40,845 bases of DNA from Saccharofermentans sp. (GCA_016292155.1 JAEFBC010000136.1:1-40845), one strand, 5' to 3'. Positions 19,889 to 30,290 are shown, counted from the first letter of the stretch. The notes: generated by a model not told the origin, from the sequence alone. Made by a program: numbers and translations.

Positions 19889-21148
19889 ATGGGTAAATTC
19901 AATTACGAAGTAAGAGATATTGCTCTTGCATCAAAGGGCCTCGAGAAGATCGAGTGGGCATACCGCAATATGCCTGTATTAAGAGCTATCGAAGCAGAAC
20001 TGATCGAAAAGCAGCCTTTTGCCGGAATGAAGATCTCAGTATCAGTACACGTAGAAGCTAAAACAGCGTGCCTTGCCAGAGCCCTTGCAAGGGGCGGTGC
20101 AGAAGTAGCCCTTACAGGCTGCAATCCTTTGTCCACGCAGGATGAAGTTGCCGCAGGTCTTGCTTCTCTTGACATCATGAATGTTTATGCCGTACACGGC
20201 GATGACGAAGCACATTACTGGGGAAGACTTAAGAAAGCATTGGAATTTAAGCCTGATATCGTAATCGATGACGGCGGCGATTTTGCTTTGCTCCTGCACT
20301 CAGAATTAAAGGATATGGCTGCAAATGTGCTTGGCGGCTGTGAAGAGACGACAACAGGCGTTCACAGACTTGAGATCCTTAAGGGTGAGAATAAGCTCCT
20401 TTATCCTGTGATCGCTGTTAACGATGCGAGATGCAAGCACCTTTTCGACAACAGATTCGGAACAGGCCAGTCTGTGTGGACAGCGATCATGGCTACAACG
20501 AACCTTGTAGTAGCCGGAAAGACCGTAGTTGTCGCAGGTTACGGCATGTGCGGCAGAGGCGTTGCCATGAGGGCAAAGGGCCTTGGCGCCAAGGTAATCG
20601 TTACTGAGATCGATCCCGTTAAGGCATGCGAAGCGATCATGGAAGGCTATCAGGTCATGACCATGGATGAGGCAGCTCCGTTAGGTGATTTCTTCGTTAC
20701 CGTTACAGGCTGCAAGGATGTAATCGTAGGAAGACATTTCGAGGCCATGAAGGACGGCGCGGTATGCTGCAATGCAGGACATTTCGACTGCGAAGTAAGT
20801 GTTGCTGAGCTTAAAGAAATATGTGTTGAGAGTTCCGAACTCAGAAATAACATCATTGGTTATAAGCTTAAGAACGGAAATACTGTCTGCGTTATCGCTG
20901 AAGGAAGACTCGTTAACCTCGCATCCGGTGACGGACATCCTGTTGAGATCATGGACATGAGCTTTGCCCTGCAGGCGCAGTCAGCTATGTATATTGCAAC
21001 AAATAACGGAAGGCTTCCTATCGACGTATATCAGACACCCGAAGTCATCGATAACAGAGTTGCTCAGATACTTCTGGAAACCAAGGGTATCAGGATCGAT
21101 GAACTTACTGAAGAGCAGAAGAAATATATAAGCTCCTGGGATCTTTGA
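19889..21148 (+). CDS. ahcY: Adenosylhomocysteinase (S-adenosyl-L-homocysteine hydrolase)
   Basis: VHVEAKTACLARALARGGAEVALTGCNPLSTQDEVAAGL, VAGYGMCGRGVAMRAKGLGAKVIVTEIDP, CNAGHFDCEV. Confidence 0.95.
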   Translation: MGKFNYEVRDIALASKGLEKIEWAYRNMPVLRAIEAELIEKQPFAGMKISVSVHVEAKTACLARALARGGAEVALTGCNPLSTQDEVAAGLASLDIMNVYAVHGDDEAHYWGRLKKALEFKPDIVIDDGGDFALLLHSELKDMAANVLGGCEETTTGVHRLEILKGENKLLYPVIAVNDARCKHLFDNRFGTGQSVWTAIMATTNLVVAGKTVVVAGYGMCGRGVAMRAKGLGAKVIVTEIDPVKACEAIMEGYQVMTMDEAAPLGDFFVTVTGCKDVIVGRHFEAMKDGAVCCNAGHFDCEVSVAELKEICVESSELRNNIIGYKLKNGNTVCVIAEGRLVNLASGDGHPVEIMDMSFALQAQSAMYIATNNGRLPIDVYQTPEVIDNRVAQILLETKGIRIDELTEEQKKYISSWDL

Positions 21149-21178
21149 TATTTCATAGACAATTTAGACTAAAAACAG

Positions 21179-21210
21179 CAAGTGCCGGAGTAAATCTTCG
21201 GCACTTGTTT
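21179..21210 (+). terminator. Intrinsic terminator after ahcY
   Basis: CAAGTGCCG-N11-CGGCACTTG followed by TTTG. Confidence 0.8.
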
Positions 21211-21265
21211 GTATTATATATTAATTTATAATATATGAGGAAAAATATGGATTGGAGGCCATAAT

Positions 21266-21748
21266 ATGGCTTTAAGAAATTTGGTATTAGAAGGCGATCC
21301 GCTGCTCCGCAAGACGAGCAGACCGGTAGAAGAGATCACACCCAGGATCATTAAGCTTCTGGATGATATGGCTGATACTATGTATTTTGAGGGAAGAGGC
21401 ATCGGTATTGCTGCTCCCCAGGTTGGCGTATTAAGAAGAGTATTCATCGTTGATGTAGGTGATGAGCACGGGCTTATCGAATTCATCAATCCTGAGATAC
21501 TTGAAGCATCAGGTTCACAGATAGATAACGAAGGCTGCCTTTCTGTTCCCGGCAAGACATGCGAGGTTGAAAGACCTTCACACATCAAGGTTAAGGCTCT
21601 TGACCGTAACGGCAACGAGTTTGAACTCGAAGCTGATGACCTTCTTGCAAGATGCATCTGCCACGAGAACGATCACCTGAACGGTATTCTCTTCATTGAT
21701 AAATCCGTTGACGGCAAGATCTATAAGACAGAAAGTTCTGAGGACTGA
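21266..21748 (+). CDS. def: Peptide deformylase
   Basis: GIGIAAPQVG, EGCLSVPG, CHENDHLNG motifs. Confidence 0.96.
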   Translation: MALRNLVLEGDPLLRKTSRPVEEITPRIIKLLDDMADTMYFEGRGIGIAAPQVGVLRRVFIVDVGDEHGLIEFINPEILEASGSQIDNEGCLSVPGKTCEVERPSHIKVKALDRNGNEFELEADDLLARCICHENDHLNGILFIDKSVDGKIYKTESSED

Positions 21749-21752
21749 TAAT

Positions 21753-22712
21753 ATGGACAGGCGTGATCTTAAGATAATATTCATGGGAACGCCTGAATTC
21801 GCGGAGACGAATCTCAAGGCACTTATCGAAGGCGGCTATAATGTCGTTCTTGCACTCTGCCAGCCTGATAAGCCCGTAGGACGCAAGCATATCCTTACTG
21901 CACCTCCGGTAAAGGTTCTGGCACAGGATAACGGCATTGAGGTATATCAGCCCGACACATTGAAGACCGAAGAAGCTCTCGAGAAGCTTTCTTCATATAA
22001 CGCTGATCTCATCGTTACTGCAGCTTACGGTAAGATCCTGCCTAAGGCAGTTCTTGATCTTCCGAAGTACGGCTGCATCAATTGCCACGGAAGCCTTCTT
22101 CCTGCAAGAAGAGGTTCTGCACCTGTTCAGCGCGCAGTATTGGAAGGCGACAAGGTCACAGGCATCACATTCATGAAGATGGATGTCGGCATGGACACAG
22201 GCGACATCATCGATAAGATCGAAGTTGCGATAGATCCCAATGAACACACGGAATCACTCATGAACAGGCTTGCTATTGCAAGTGCTGATAAACTACCGTC
22301 AATCATCGATGCTTGGGCAGCAGGAGAACTTACATCCACAAAGCAGGACGATTCTCTTGCAACTTCCTGTCCTCCGATAAGACCTGAGGAAGGCGAATTT
22401 ACATGGGATCAGGACGCTATTGATATTCATAACAGAGTAAGAGCTTTGAGTGCATGGCCCGGTGCTTTTGTAATGAAGGGCGATAACAAGCTTAAAGTAC
22501 TTGATTCAGAAGTAGTTGAGGACGAGACTTTGATCCCGGCAGATCTTTTGGATGCTGAGCCGGGAATCGTGGTCAAAGCAAAAGGTGAGAACCTTATTGT
22601 TAAGTGCGGCAAGGGATTTCTTAAGGTAAAGGAACTGCAGGTTCCGGGCGGCAAGAGACTGGCTTCCAGAGACTGCGCCCATAATTTCACCGTAGGAAAC
22701 CCGGTAATGTAG
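21753..22712 (+). CDS. fmt: Methionyl-tRNA formyltransferase
   Basis: FMGTPEFAE, INCHGSLLPARRGSAPVQ; immediately after def. Confidence 0.96.
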   Translation: MDRRDLKIIFMGTPEFAETNLKALIEGGYNVVLALCQPDKPVGRKHILTAPPVKVLAQDNGIEVYQPDTLKTEEALEKLSSYNADLIVTAAYGKILPKAVLDLPKYGCINCHGSLLPARRGSAPVQRAVLEGDKVTGITFMKMDVGMDTGDIIDKIEVAIDPNEHTESLMNRLAIASADKLPSIIDAWAAGELTSTKQDDSLATSCPPIRPEEGEFTWDQDAIDIHNRVRALSAWPGAFVMKGDNKLKVLDSEVVEDETLIPADLLDAEPGIVVKAKGENLIVKCGKGFLKVKELQVPGGKRLASRDCAHNFTVGNPVM

Positions 22713-22722
22713 GAGCAGTCTT

Positions 22723-24138
22723 ATGTCTGACGATATTACGTATAAGAAGAAAGACCTGCAGAGATTAATTGCCGAAGACAATGAAAGGGAATTATGCTTT
22801 CTCATGCTCTACTGGGTATATGAGAAGGATGCTTATTCCAATCTCGTAATAAAGAAAGCAGATAAGATCGCAAGCCTTGAAGGCAGGAAGATCGATTTTG
22901 CAAGGGCAATGCTCTATGGAACTCTGACTTATACATTTACTATCGACTTTCTTATCAGACACATCACCAAGGAAGAGACAGAACTCATGGATCCTGTCTC
23001 CAGGACTGCAATCAGAATGGCAGTCTGGCAGATCCAGTTCGGCAACAACATTCCTGCTTATGCAGCAGTTGATGCTTCCGTTGAGATCACAAAAAAGTAC
23101 AATCACAAAGCATCAGGTTATGTAAATGCAGTATTGAGAAAGTTCACTGAAGCTCCTGAAGCCAAGCGCTATCTCGATCAGTTCAAGCCCGGTATCAGGG
23201 TTGCATTAAAGCCTGAGATCTATGGCATTTTGAAGAAGGATTTCGGTAAGCAGGAAGCTTTCGAGATCGGCAAGGCATTCTTAGAGCCCCTGAATATTAC
23301 CGTAAGATTTGATGCCCACAAGGTCGATCAGGATACTCTTATCAAAGAACTTAAGAAGGAAGGAATCACTGCTGTTAAGGGCGGCTTCATTCCTGACTGC
23401 GTTGAGATTACCGGTGGCCTTAACGGTCTTGAGAATTCCGAGTGCTTCAATAAGTACGGAATGTTCGTTCAGGGCCAGGGAGCTATGCTCGCATCACACG
23501 TTGCACATCCGAGAGTCGCTGACAGGATCCTTGACTGCTGCGCAGCTCCGGGCGGAAAGTCCACCCATATGGCACAGATGTGCAGGGATGACCTCAATAT
23601 CTGTGCCGTTGATATCAATGAGTCCAGATTAGAGCTCATCATGGACAACTGCAAGCGTTTAGGCCTTACATCGATCAAGACAGTCTTGGCAGACGCTTCC
23701 AATATCAGCGAAGATGATAAGGAATCTAAGAAGACTTACGATATCGTTTTGTGCGATGTTCCTTGCAGCGGCCTGGGTCTTTTGGGAAGAAAGCCCGATA
23801 TCAGGGATAAGTTTACTTACAAAGAACTTGATGAGCTTCTTCCTTTGCAGTATTCGATCCTTGAGAATGCTGCGAAAATGGTCCGTCCCGGCGGAACACT
23901 TATTTACTGCACATGCACTCTTAATTCCGACGAGAACCGGAATCAGGTAGAGACTTTCCTTTCGGAACACCGTAAGTACCATACTGTTCCGATAGATAAG
24001 TATCTTCCTGAAGGAATATATATGGATGAGGAAAGAGAGAAAAGTGTCGCAAACGGCATGATCACGCTCCTTCCCAATAAAGACAAGTGCGAAGGATTCT
24101 TTATCTGCCGCATGGAAAGAGACAGAAAGGAAGATTGA
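22723..24138 (+). CDS. rsmB: 16S rRNA (cytosine-C5) methyltransferase RsmB/Sun
   Basis: N-terminal NusB-like domain; LDCCAAPGGKSTHMAQM, CDVPCSGLGLLGRKPDIR, YCTCTLNSDEN. Confidence 0.95.
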   Translation: MSDDITYKKKDLQRLIAEDNERELCFLMLYWVYEKDAYSNLVIKKADKIASLEGRKIDFARAMLYGTLTYTFTIDFLIRHITKEETELMDPVSRTAIRMAVWQIQFGNNIPAYAAVDASVEITKKYNHKASGYVNAVLRKFTEAPEAKRYLDQFKPGIRVALKPEIYGILKKDFGKQEAFEIGKAFLEPLNITVRFDAHKVDQDTLIKELKKEGITAVKGGFIPDCVEITGGLNGLENSECFNKYGMFVQGQGAMLASHVAHPRVADRILDCCAAPGGKSTHMAQMCRDDLNICAVDINESRLELIMDNCKRLGLTSIKTVLADASNISEDDKESKKTYDIVLCDVPCSGLGLLGRKPDIRDKFTYKELDELLPLQYSILENAAKMVRPGGTLIYCTCTLNSDENRNQVETFLSEHRKYHTVPIDKYLPEGIYMDEEREKSVANGMITLLPNKDKCEGFFICRMERDRKED

Positions 24139-24140
24139 TC

Positions 24141-25181
24141 TTGAAGGATAAGTTCTGTCTGGATCTAAATCTTAAAGAGCTTACAGCCTGGTGTGAATCA
24201 CGGGGTGTGCCTAAATACCGCGCTTCGCAGATCTACGGGTGGCTGTCATCAGGTGTTGTTTCCACTGATGACATGACGAATGTTCCCAAAAATGTAAGAT
24301 CGATGCTCGAAGAAGACTTTATTTTCGGCGGATTCGAATTAAAAGAGCATCTTATCTCCAAGTTGGACGGCACCGAGAAGTTCGTATATAAGCTCTACGA
24401 CGGCAACATAATCGAGACTGTTGCGATGAGATATAAGACTGGAATCTCCGTATGCATTTCGTCCCAGGCAGGATGCCGGATGGGCTGTGCTTTCTGCGCT
24501 TCCGCTAAGATCGAATTCGGCAGAAACCTCTCTTCAGGAGAACTCCTCGCACAGGTCTCCGTAACACAGAAAGAATTAGGTGAGAGGGTACACAGCGTCG
24601 TGATAATGGGCATCGGTGAGCCTTTCGATAACTATGAGAATGTCATGGGCTTCATAAGGCTTGCAAACGATCCTGAAGGATTGAACTTAGGCGCAAGACA
24701 TATCACTTTATCAACATGCGGACTTGTCCCCAAGATTGAGGAATTCACTAAAGAAGGCCTGCAGGTAAACCTTGCGGTATCACTTCACGCACCTAACGAC
24801 GAACTCAGAAAGAAGCTCATGCCTGTAGCAAAGGCATATTCAATCGAGCAGCTCATGAAGGCATGCAAAGAATATACGAAGGCTACAAACAGAAGGATCA
24901 CATTCGAATACAGTCTTATGGCCGGTATTAACGATACTCCGCAGTGCGCTTCAGAACTCGTAAAGCTATTGAAGGGCGGACTTTATCATGTAAATCTCAT
25001 TGCCATGAACAAGGTGCCCGGCACGATATTCCAGTCGTCATCTCCGGCAAAAGTAAAGCAATTCAGGGATATCCTTGAATCCGGCGGTATAAATGCTACT
25101 ATCAGGCGTGAGATGGGCAGCGACATCATGGCCGCATGCGGACAGCTCAGAAGGGGAACAATAGAGGCAGAAAGATGTTAG
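24141..25181 (+). CDS. rlmN: Dual-specificity 23S rRNA/tRNA methyltransferase RlmN (radical SAM)
   Basis: CRMGCAFCASAK, VIMGIGEPFDNYENV, STCGLVPKIEE, MNKVPGT; TTG start. Confidence 0.96.
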   Translation: MKDKFCLDLNLKELTAWCESRGVPKYRASQIYGWLSSGVVSTDDMTNVPKNVRSMLEEDFIFGGFELKEHLISKLDGTEKFVYKLYDGNIIETVAMRYKTGISVCISSQAGCRMGCAFCASAKIEFGRNLSSGELLAQVSVTQKELGERVHSVVIMGIGEPFDNYENVMGFIRLANDPEGLNLGARHITLSTCGLVPKIEEFTKEGLQVNLAVSLHAPNDELRKKLMPVAKAYSIEQLMKACKEYTKATNRRITFEYSLMAGINDTPQCASELVKLLKGGLYHVNLIAMNKVPGTIFQSSSPAKVKQFRDILESGGINATIRREMGSDIMAACGQLRRGTIEAERC

Positions 25182-25921
25182 CTTACGGAATGTCTGAAAA
25201 AGGTCCCGCAAGGGATACAAACGAAGACAGCTTTGCTTATGCGAACATAGGCAATTATTTCTGCATGGTCGTTGCAGACGGTGTCGGCGGCGAATGCTGT
25301 GGTGAGATTGCCAGCAAGATCGCGGTAAACGGCGTTTTGGCTGCTTTAAAGGACAGTCTTGCTTTTATCGACAGCAAGGATGAACTGCCGCAGTTCTTTA
25401 AGGTTATTTTCAACAGAGTCAATATCATGATCCTTCACGACTGCCTCGAAAACAGGGAACGTATGGGCATGTGCACGACTCTTACGGTCGCTCTTTTAAA
25501 GGGAACCGAGCTTACGATCGCACATATCGGCGATACCAGAGGATATCTCCTTCACGGATCAGAGCTCATAAAGCTCACCGAAGACCACAATGAAGCTGGA
25601 AAACTCGTAAAACAGGGCCTTCTTTCAGAAGATGAGGCCAAGTACCATCCGGGCAGATCCAGGCTCTTTAAGGTCGTAGGGGAGAATCAGTATCTTAATC
25701 CTGATGTTTACAGTTATAATATAAGTTACGGTGATCTGGTCTTCCTGTGCTCAGACGGACTTTATTCCTACATGAGCAACGAGGATTTCAGGTCCTGCAC
25801 TATGGAAAGGAACAAACCTGAGAGCATCTGCAGCAAGCTGATAGCTAAGGCGCTCGAAGGACAAAGCACAGATAATATTACGGTTACAGTAGTAAGGGCA
25901 GAGCCCGTAACCGAATTATAA
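25175..25921 (+). CDS. prpC: PP2C-type serine/threonine phosphatase (PrpC/Stp)
   Basis: RDTNEDSF, VVADGVGGE, AHIGDTRGYLL, LVFLCSDGLY; followed by the PASTA kinase gene. Confidence 0.93.
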   Translation: MLAYGMSEKGPARDTNEDSFAYANIGNYFCMVVADGVGGECCGEIASKIAVNGVLAALKDSLAFIDSKDELPQFFKVIFNRVNIMILHDCLENRERMGMCTTLTVALLKGTELTIAHIGDTRGYLLHGSELIKLTEDHNEAGKLVKQGLLSEDEAKYHPGRSRLFKVVGENQYLNPDVYSYNISYGDLVFLCSDGLYSYMSNEDFRSCTMERNKPESICSKLIAKALEGQSTDNITVTVVRAEPVTEL

Positions 25922-25930
25922 GGAGATAAT

Positions 25931-28039
25931 ATGGCAAATCAGGTTCACGGCCCGGAGGGCATGATATTTGCGAATAAGTACAGGATCGTCAAGCTCATAG
26001 GCTCAGGCGGTATGGCTAATGTATATCTCGGAATCGATATGAATACCGGCGTAAACGTTGCCATCAAGATCCTTAAGCCTGAGTTCTCGTCAGACGATGA
26101 GTTCATCAGAAGATTCGACGCTGAAGCTAAATCCGTTGCTTCATTGAATCATGCAAATATCGTTAAAGTTTACGGTGTAGGACACGAAGGCAATTTCAGA
26201 TATATCGTTCAGGAATATATCGAAGGCATCACGGTAAAAGACCTTATCAACCAGAATGGTCACCTCGACTGGAGAAATGCAGTCCCGATCGTTATCCAGA
26301 TCGGTCTTGCATTGGATTACGCTCACCAGAACGGAATCGTTCACAGAGACATCAAGCCTCAGAACATTCTCATCTCCCGTGACCGTGTTGCAAAGATCAC
26401 GGACTTCGGTATCGCACGTGCCGCTTCATCCACAACGATCACGATGACAGGCGTACAGATGGGTTCAGTTCATTACTTCTCGCCCGAGCAGGCAAGAGGC
26501 GGTAATGTAGGACCTCAGTCAGATATTTATTCTTTGGGCGTCTCGCTTTTCGAGATGGTTACAGGAAGACTTCCTTTCGACGGTGATTCCAATGTTGCTA
26601 TCGCAGTTAAGCACCTTCAGGAGACACCTCCGGTTCCTTCATCTCTCATGCAGGGCATCCCGAAGGGTCTTGATTCCATCATTGCAAAATGTATGCAGAA
26701 GAGCCCTGAGAGACGTTATCAGACAATGCGTCAGCTCGTAACAGAGCTCGACTCTTTGCTCGTTGATCCTAACGGCGTTTATGGTGTTATTTCCAATGTG
26801 CCCGATAAGGTAGTTAATTCAGATACCACCATTTCTTTCAGACAGGATCCTGAATATGAGAAGATCACTGAGATCGAGAGAAGTGCAGAGGCAAGACGTA
26901 TCTCCAGATTCAGGGATAATGTTCTTTTGGCTCTCATCATCGTTGTAATCATCGGCGTTCTTATCGGTATCGGAATCCTTGTTATTAGAGCTGTAGGAAA
27001 TGCGACGGAGATCACGGTAAATACAGATTATACAGTCGAGAACTATGTCGGTCTTAAGGCTGATGAAGTCATCGGCAGACTCGATGCTGCACAGGTATAC
27101 TATACGATCGAATACAAGGTTACCGATAAGGAACCCGGCATCGTTATCGCACAGAGCATTAAGGAAGGCGTTGTTATCTCTACAACAAACAGACTCAACC
27201 CTCTTGTCATCACGGTATCTTCTGCTGACGAATCCATTATCCTGCAGGAATATGCCGGCGCTAACTATCAGGATGCGTTCAGATCCCTTAAGAACCTGGG
27301 TCTTGAGCCTGTTCTCCGTCTGGAGCCTTCAGACAAGTATGAAGCCGGTATCGTCATTAAGACTGAGCCTGAAGCAGGCACACAGCTCTTAAGAGGTGAG
27401 ACAGTAATCATCGTCTACGCTACTGAGCCTACTTCATCAGTCGTTCCTGATGTAGTCGGAAATACAGTAGCCGAGGCTAAGAAGAAGCTTGAAGATGCTA
27501 ACCTCAATTACACAGTTGAAGGTTCAGTTGAAGTTCTCGCTCTTGATGCGAAGAAGCAGTACGTAATCCTTACTAACCCTGTAGCAGGCACAACAGTAGG
27601 AAGAAAGTCTTCAGTCAAGCTCTTCGTTGGTACCAAGGAAGACTACCAGAACGGCGGTACGCCTACTCCTACACCTCCTCAGGCTGTAGTCGAGGTCTTC
27701 ATGAAGGGCAGCGGTACCGTATCAGGTTCCGGCACATATGATCTCAATACACAGGTAACGCTCACAGCTACACCTGCTAACGGATTCAAGTTCGAATACT
27801 GGGTAGACTCTTTAGGCAATATCGTAGGCTACACACCTAACTTCACATTCGTAGTTAAGGAGAGCACTTCGTATACAGCTGTATTCTCGGCACTCCCGAC
27901 CAATACACCGGTACCGCCTACGGATACTCCTGTTCCGCCTCCGCCTACGAACACACCTGTTCCGCCGCCGGATCAGAATCCGGGCGGAGACGATCCTAAT
28001 CCGCAGGATCCCGGCCAGAATCAGGGCAACAACGGTTAA
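25931..28039 (+). CDS. prkC: Ser/Thr protein kinase with PASTA repeats and extra C-terminal repeat/Pro-rich tail
   Basis: Kinase motifs GSGGMANVYLG, VHRDIKPQNIL, DFGIAR; TM LALIIVVIIGVLIGIGILVI; about three PASTA repeats, then an InlB-B-like repeat and a TNTPVPP tail. Confidence 0.95.
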   Translation: MANQVHGPEGMIFANKYRIVKLIGSGGMANVYLGIDMNTGVNVAIKILKPEFSSDDEFIRRFDAEAKSVASLNHANIVKVYGVGHEGNFRYIVQEYIEGITVKDLINQNGHLDWRNAVPIVIQIGLALDYAHQNGIVHRDIKPQNILISRDRVAKITDFGIARAASSTTITMTGVQMGSVHYFSPEQARGGNVGPQSDIYSLGVSLFEMVTGRLPFDGDSNVAIAVKHLQETPPVPSSLMQGIPKGLDSIIAKCMQKSPERRYQTMRQLVTELDSLLVDPNGVYGVISNVPDKVVNSDTTISFRQDPEYEKITEIERSAEARRISRFRDNVLLALIIVVIIGVLIGIGILVIRAVGNATEITVNTDYTVENYVGLKADEVIGRLDAAQVYYTIEYKVTDKEPGIVIAQSIKEGVVISTTNRLNPLVITVSSADESIILQEYAGANYQDAFRSLKNLGLEPVLRLEPSDKYEAGIVIKTEPEAGTQLLRGETVIIVYATEPTSSVVPDVVGNTVAEAKKKLEDANLNYTVEGSVEVLALDAKKQYVILTNPVAGTTVGRKSSVKLFVGTKEDYQNGGTPTPTPPQAVVEVFMKGSGTVSGSGTYDLNTQVTLTATPANGFKFEYWVDSLGNIVGYTPNFTFVVKESTSYTAVFSALPTNTPVPPTDTPVPPPPTNTPVPPPDQNPGGDDPNPQDPGQNQGNNG

Positions 28040-28051
28040 GGTAAAGGGCAG

Positions 28052-28978
28052 ATGGCAGATGTCGAGACTTTTCGAGGCGTAATAACCAAAGGCGTGGGCG
28101 GTGTTTACACCGTCCGCTTCGAAAACAACGGCAAAAACTGTTATGTCCAGTGCGCTGCAAGAGGCCAGTTCAGACTTAAAGGAATAAAGCCCGCCATTGG
28201 CGATAGGGTATCCATAATGCCGTCAGGCGATCCGGATATTCCTTATGTCATTACGGATATCTCTGAGCGCGTAAGCTTTATCGCAAGGCCCCCTGTGGCA
28301 AATCTGTCGGTAATGCTTCTTACATTCTCTGTGACGAACCCTGAGCCGGACCTTACACTGCTCGATAAGATGCTCCTTGTATGCTCGTTAAATGACATCA
28401 AGCCGGTCATAATATTCACTAAGAGCGACCTTAATGAAGATGACGGTGAGAGGCTTTGTTCAGTTTATACGAAGGCAGGTTATGAAGTTCTTCTATCTTC
28501 ACCTGATAAGCCACTTACCAAAAGTGATCTTAAGGATATAATAGGTGATGGAATTGCTGCCTTTGCAGGACCTTCGGGTGTCGGCAAGAGCACGCTCTGC
28601 AATTCTCTTTTAGGATATGACCTGATGGAGACAGGTGAAGTCAGCGCCAAGATCAAGCGCGGAAAGCATACGACAAGGCATGTTGAACTTCACGAGTTTA
28701 TAGACGGTTTTATCTGCGACACTCCAGGATTTACTTCTCTGTCATTAGAGGACCAGGGCGTCGATTACAGGGATGTGCTTTACGGATATCCTGAGATAAC
28801 TTCTATTGCGACAGGCTGCAGGTTCGATGACTGCTCACACAGGAAAGAAGACGGCTGCGTCGTAAGGAATGCCTTATCTGAAGGCCTGATAGATGAAGGC
28901 CGCTATGAACGATACAAGAGCTTTTACACGGAGCTTTACGATAATAGGAACAATTACAAGCATAGGAGAAAGCAATGA
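28052..28978 (+). CDS. rsgA: Ribosome small subunit-dependent GTPase RsgA
   Basis: OB-fold, AGPSGVGKSTLCNSL, DTPGFTSL, Zn motif CRFDDCSHRKEDGCVV. Confidence 0.95.
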   Translation: MADVETFRGVITKGVGGVYTVRFENNGKNCYVQCAARGQFRLKGIKPAIGDRVSIMPSGDPDIPYVITDISERVSFIARPPVANLSVMLLTFSVTNPEPDLTLLDKMLLVCSLNDIKPVIIFTKSDLNEDDGERLCSVYTKAGYEVLLSSPDKPLTKSDLKDIIGDGIAAFAGPSGVGKSTLCNSLLGYDLMETGEVSAKIKRGKHTTRHVELHEFIDGFICDTPGFTSLSLEDQGVDYRDVLYGYPEITSIATGCRFDDCSHRKEDGCVVRNALSEGLIDEGRYERYKSFYTELYDNRNNYKHRRKQ

Positions 28979-29637
28979 AAGATATTGAGATAGCACCGTC
29001 TATACTTGCTGCCGATTTCGGTTACCTGATGAGAGATATCAAGGCTGTTGAGAACAATGCCGAATATCTCCATATCGATGTTATGGACGGACACTACGTA
29101 AATAACATTTCTTTCGGTATTCCGGTCATCCAGTCGATCCGCAAGTATACGGACATGAAGTTCTATACGCATCTCATGATCACCAATCCCGAGAAGTATA
29201 TCAAGGCTTTCGCAGATGCAGGTTCCGACAATATCACATTCCACTTAGAGTGCACTGATGATGCCGATAAGCTTATTTCCGACATCAAGGCTCTTGGGTG
29301 TTCAGCAGGCATCTCGATCCATCCTGATACACCTGTCGAGAAGGTTTTTCCTTACATCGGCAAGGTCGACATCATCCTTATCATGACCGTTTATCCGGGC
29401 TTTGGCGGACAGGGATATCTGCCTTCTTCAAATGAGAGGATCGCCAAGCTCAGGAAAGCTATAGACGATCAGGGCGCAGATACGATTATTTCCGTTGATG
29501 GCGGCATCACGCTTTCCAATGTAAAGGAAGTCTACGATGCAGGTGCCAGATTATTTGTTGCAGGAAGCACTGTCTTTAATGCCGAAGATCCTGCCAAGGC
29601 GATTGAAGATCTCAAGTCATGCGCTACATTATCGTAA
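28975..29637 (+). CDS. rpe: Ribulose-phosphate 3-epimerase
   Basis: IAPSILAADFGYL, LHIDVMDGHYVNNISFG, MTVYPGFGGQ, SVDGGI; ATGA overlap with rsgA. Confidence 0.96.
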   Translation: MKDIEIAPSILAADFGYLMRDIKAVENNAEYLHIDVMDGHYVNNISFGIPVIQSIRKYTDMKFYTHLMITNPEKYIKAFADAGSDNITFHLECTDDADKLISDIKALGCSAGISIHPDTPVEKVFPYIGKVDIILIMTVYPGFGGQGYLPSSNERIAKLRKAIDDQGADTIISVDGGITLSNVKEVYDAGARLFVAGSTVFNAEDPAKAIEDLKSCATLS

Positions 29638-30290
29638 CGGGCGGGCCGCTGCCTGATGAAGCTTCTGAACTTATAAGGAGCCTTTCAGATCTAAAAGAAG
29701 AGAAGGTCATAATAGCCTGTGATTCAGGCTGTGATCATCTTGCGCGCCTGAATATTGTTCCTGATATCCTCATTGGCGATATGGATTCCATATCCGCGAA
29801 GGGTCTTAAGTTCGCTCAAAAGAATACTGTCTTTACTGAGCATTATCCTGTCGAGAAGGACTGGACAGACACTGAGATAGCTCTTAACAAGACTGAAAAA
29901 GGCGATAAGGTCACTCTCGTATGCCCGATATCAGCAAGGATCGACCATGTTATCGCAAATCTCGGTATAGCATTGAAGCTTAAATCCGAAGGACGGGATA
30001 TCGTTGTTACGGACGGCGTTACTTACTGCTATCCTTTGACAGGTGAAGATAAGGTGCAGATTGATGTAACTTCCTATGAAGGCAACGCTGCAGTATCCCT
30101 GATACCTTGGAACTTCGGCAAGAAAGTTAAGGGAGTAACGACAAAAGGCCTTTACTATCCGCTTACAGAAGCTGATCTTACGGCAGGTTCTTCTTTTTCT
30201 TTTTCGAACCATCCGAAAAAGTCCGCAAAAAAGATCTCAATTTCCATAAAATCCGGAATGCTCTTAATCGCAATTACGAAATCCGTGTAA
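29619..30290 (+). CDS. thiN: Thiamine pyrophosphokinase
   Basis: DSGCDHLARLNIVPDILIGDMDSI, YPVEKDWTDTEIAL, RIDHVIANL. Confidence 0.9.
   Translation: MRYIIVTGGPLPDEASELIRSLSDLKEEKVIIACDSGCDHLARLNIVPDILIGDMDSISAKGLKFAQKNTVFTEHYPVEKDWTDTEIALNKTEKGDKVTLVCPISARIDHVIANLGIALKLKSEGRDIVVTDGVTYCYPLTGEDKVQIDVTSYEGNAAVSLIPWNFGKKVKGVTTKGLYYPLTEADLTAGSSFSFSNHPKKSAKKISISIKSGMLLIAITKSV

Noticed and set aside
25931-28039. PASTA kinase as part of an accessory defence system
   Set aside because: It sits in the conserved prpC-prkC-rsgA-rpe-thiN order, i.e. the housekeeping kinase; only its C-terminal extension is unusual.
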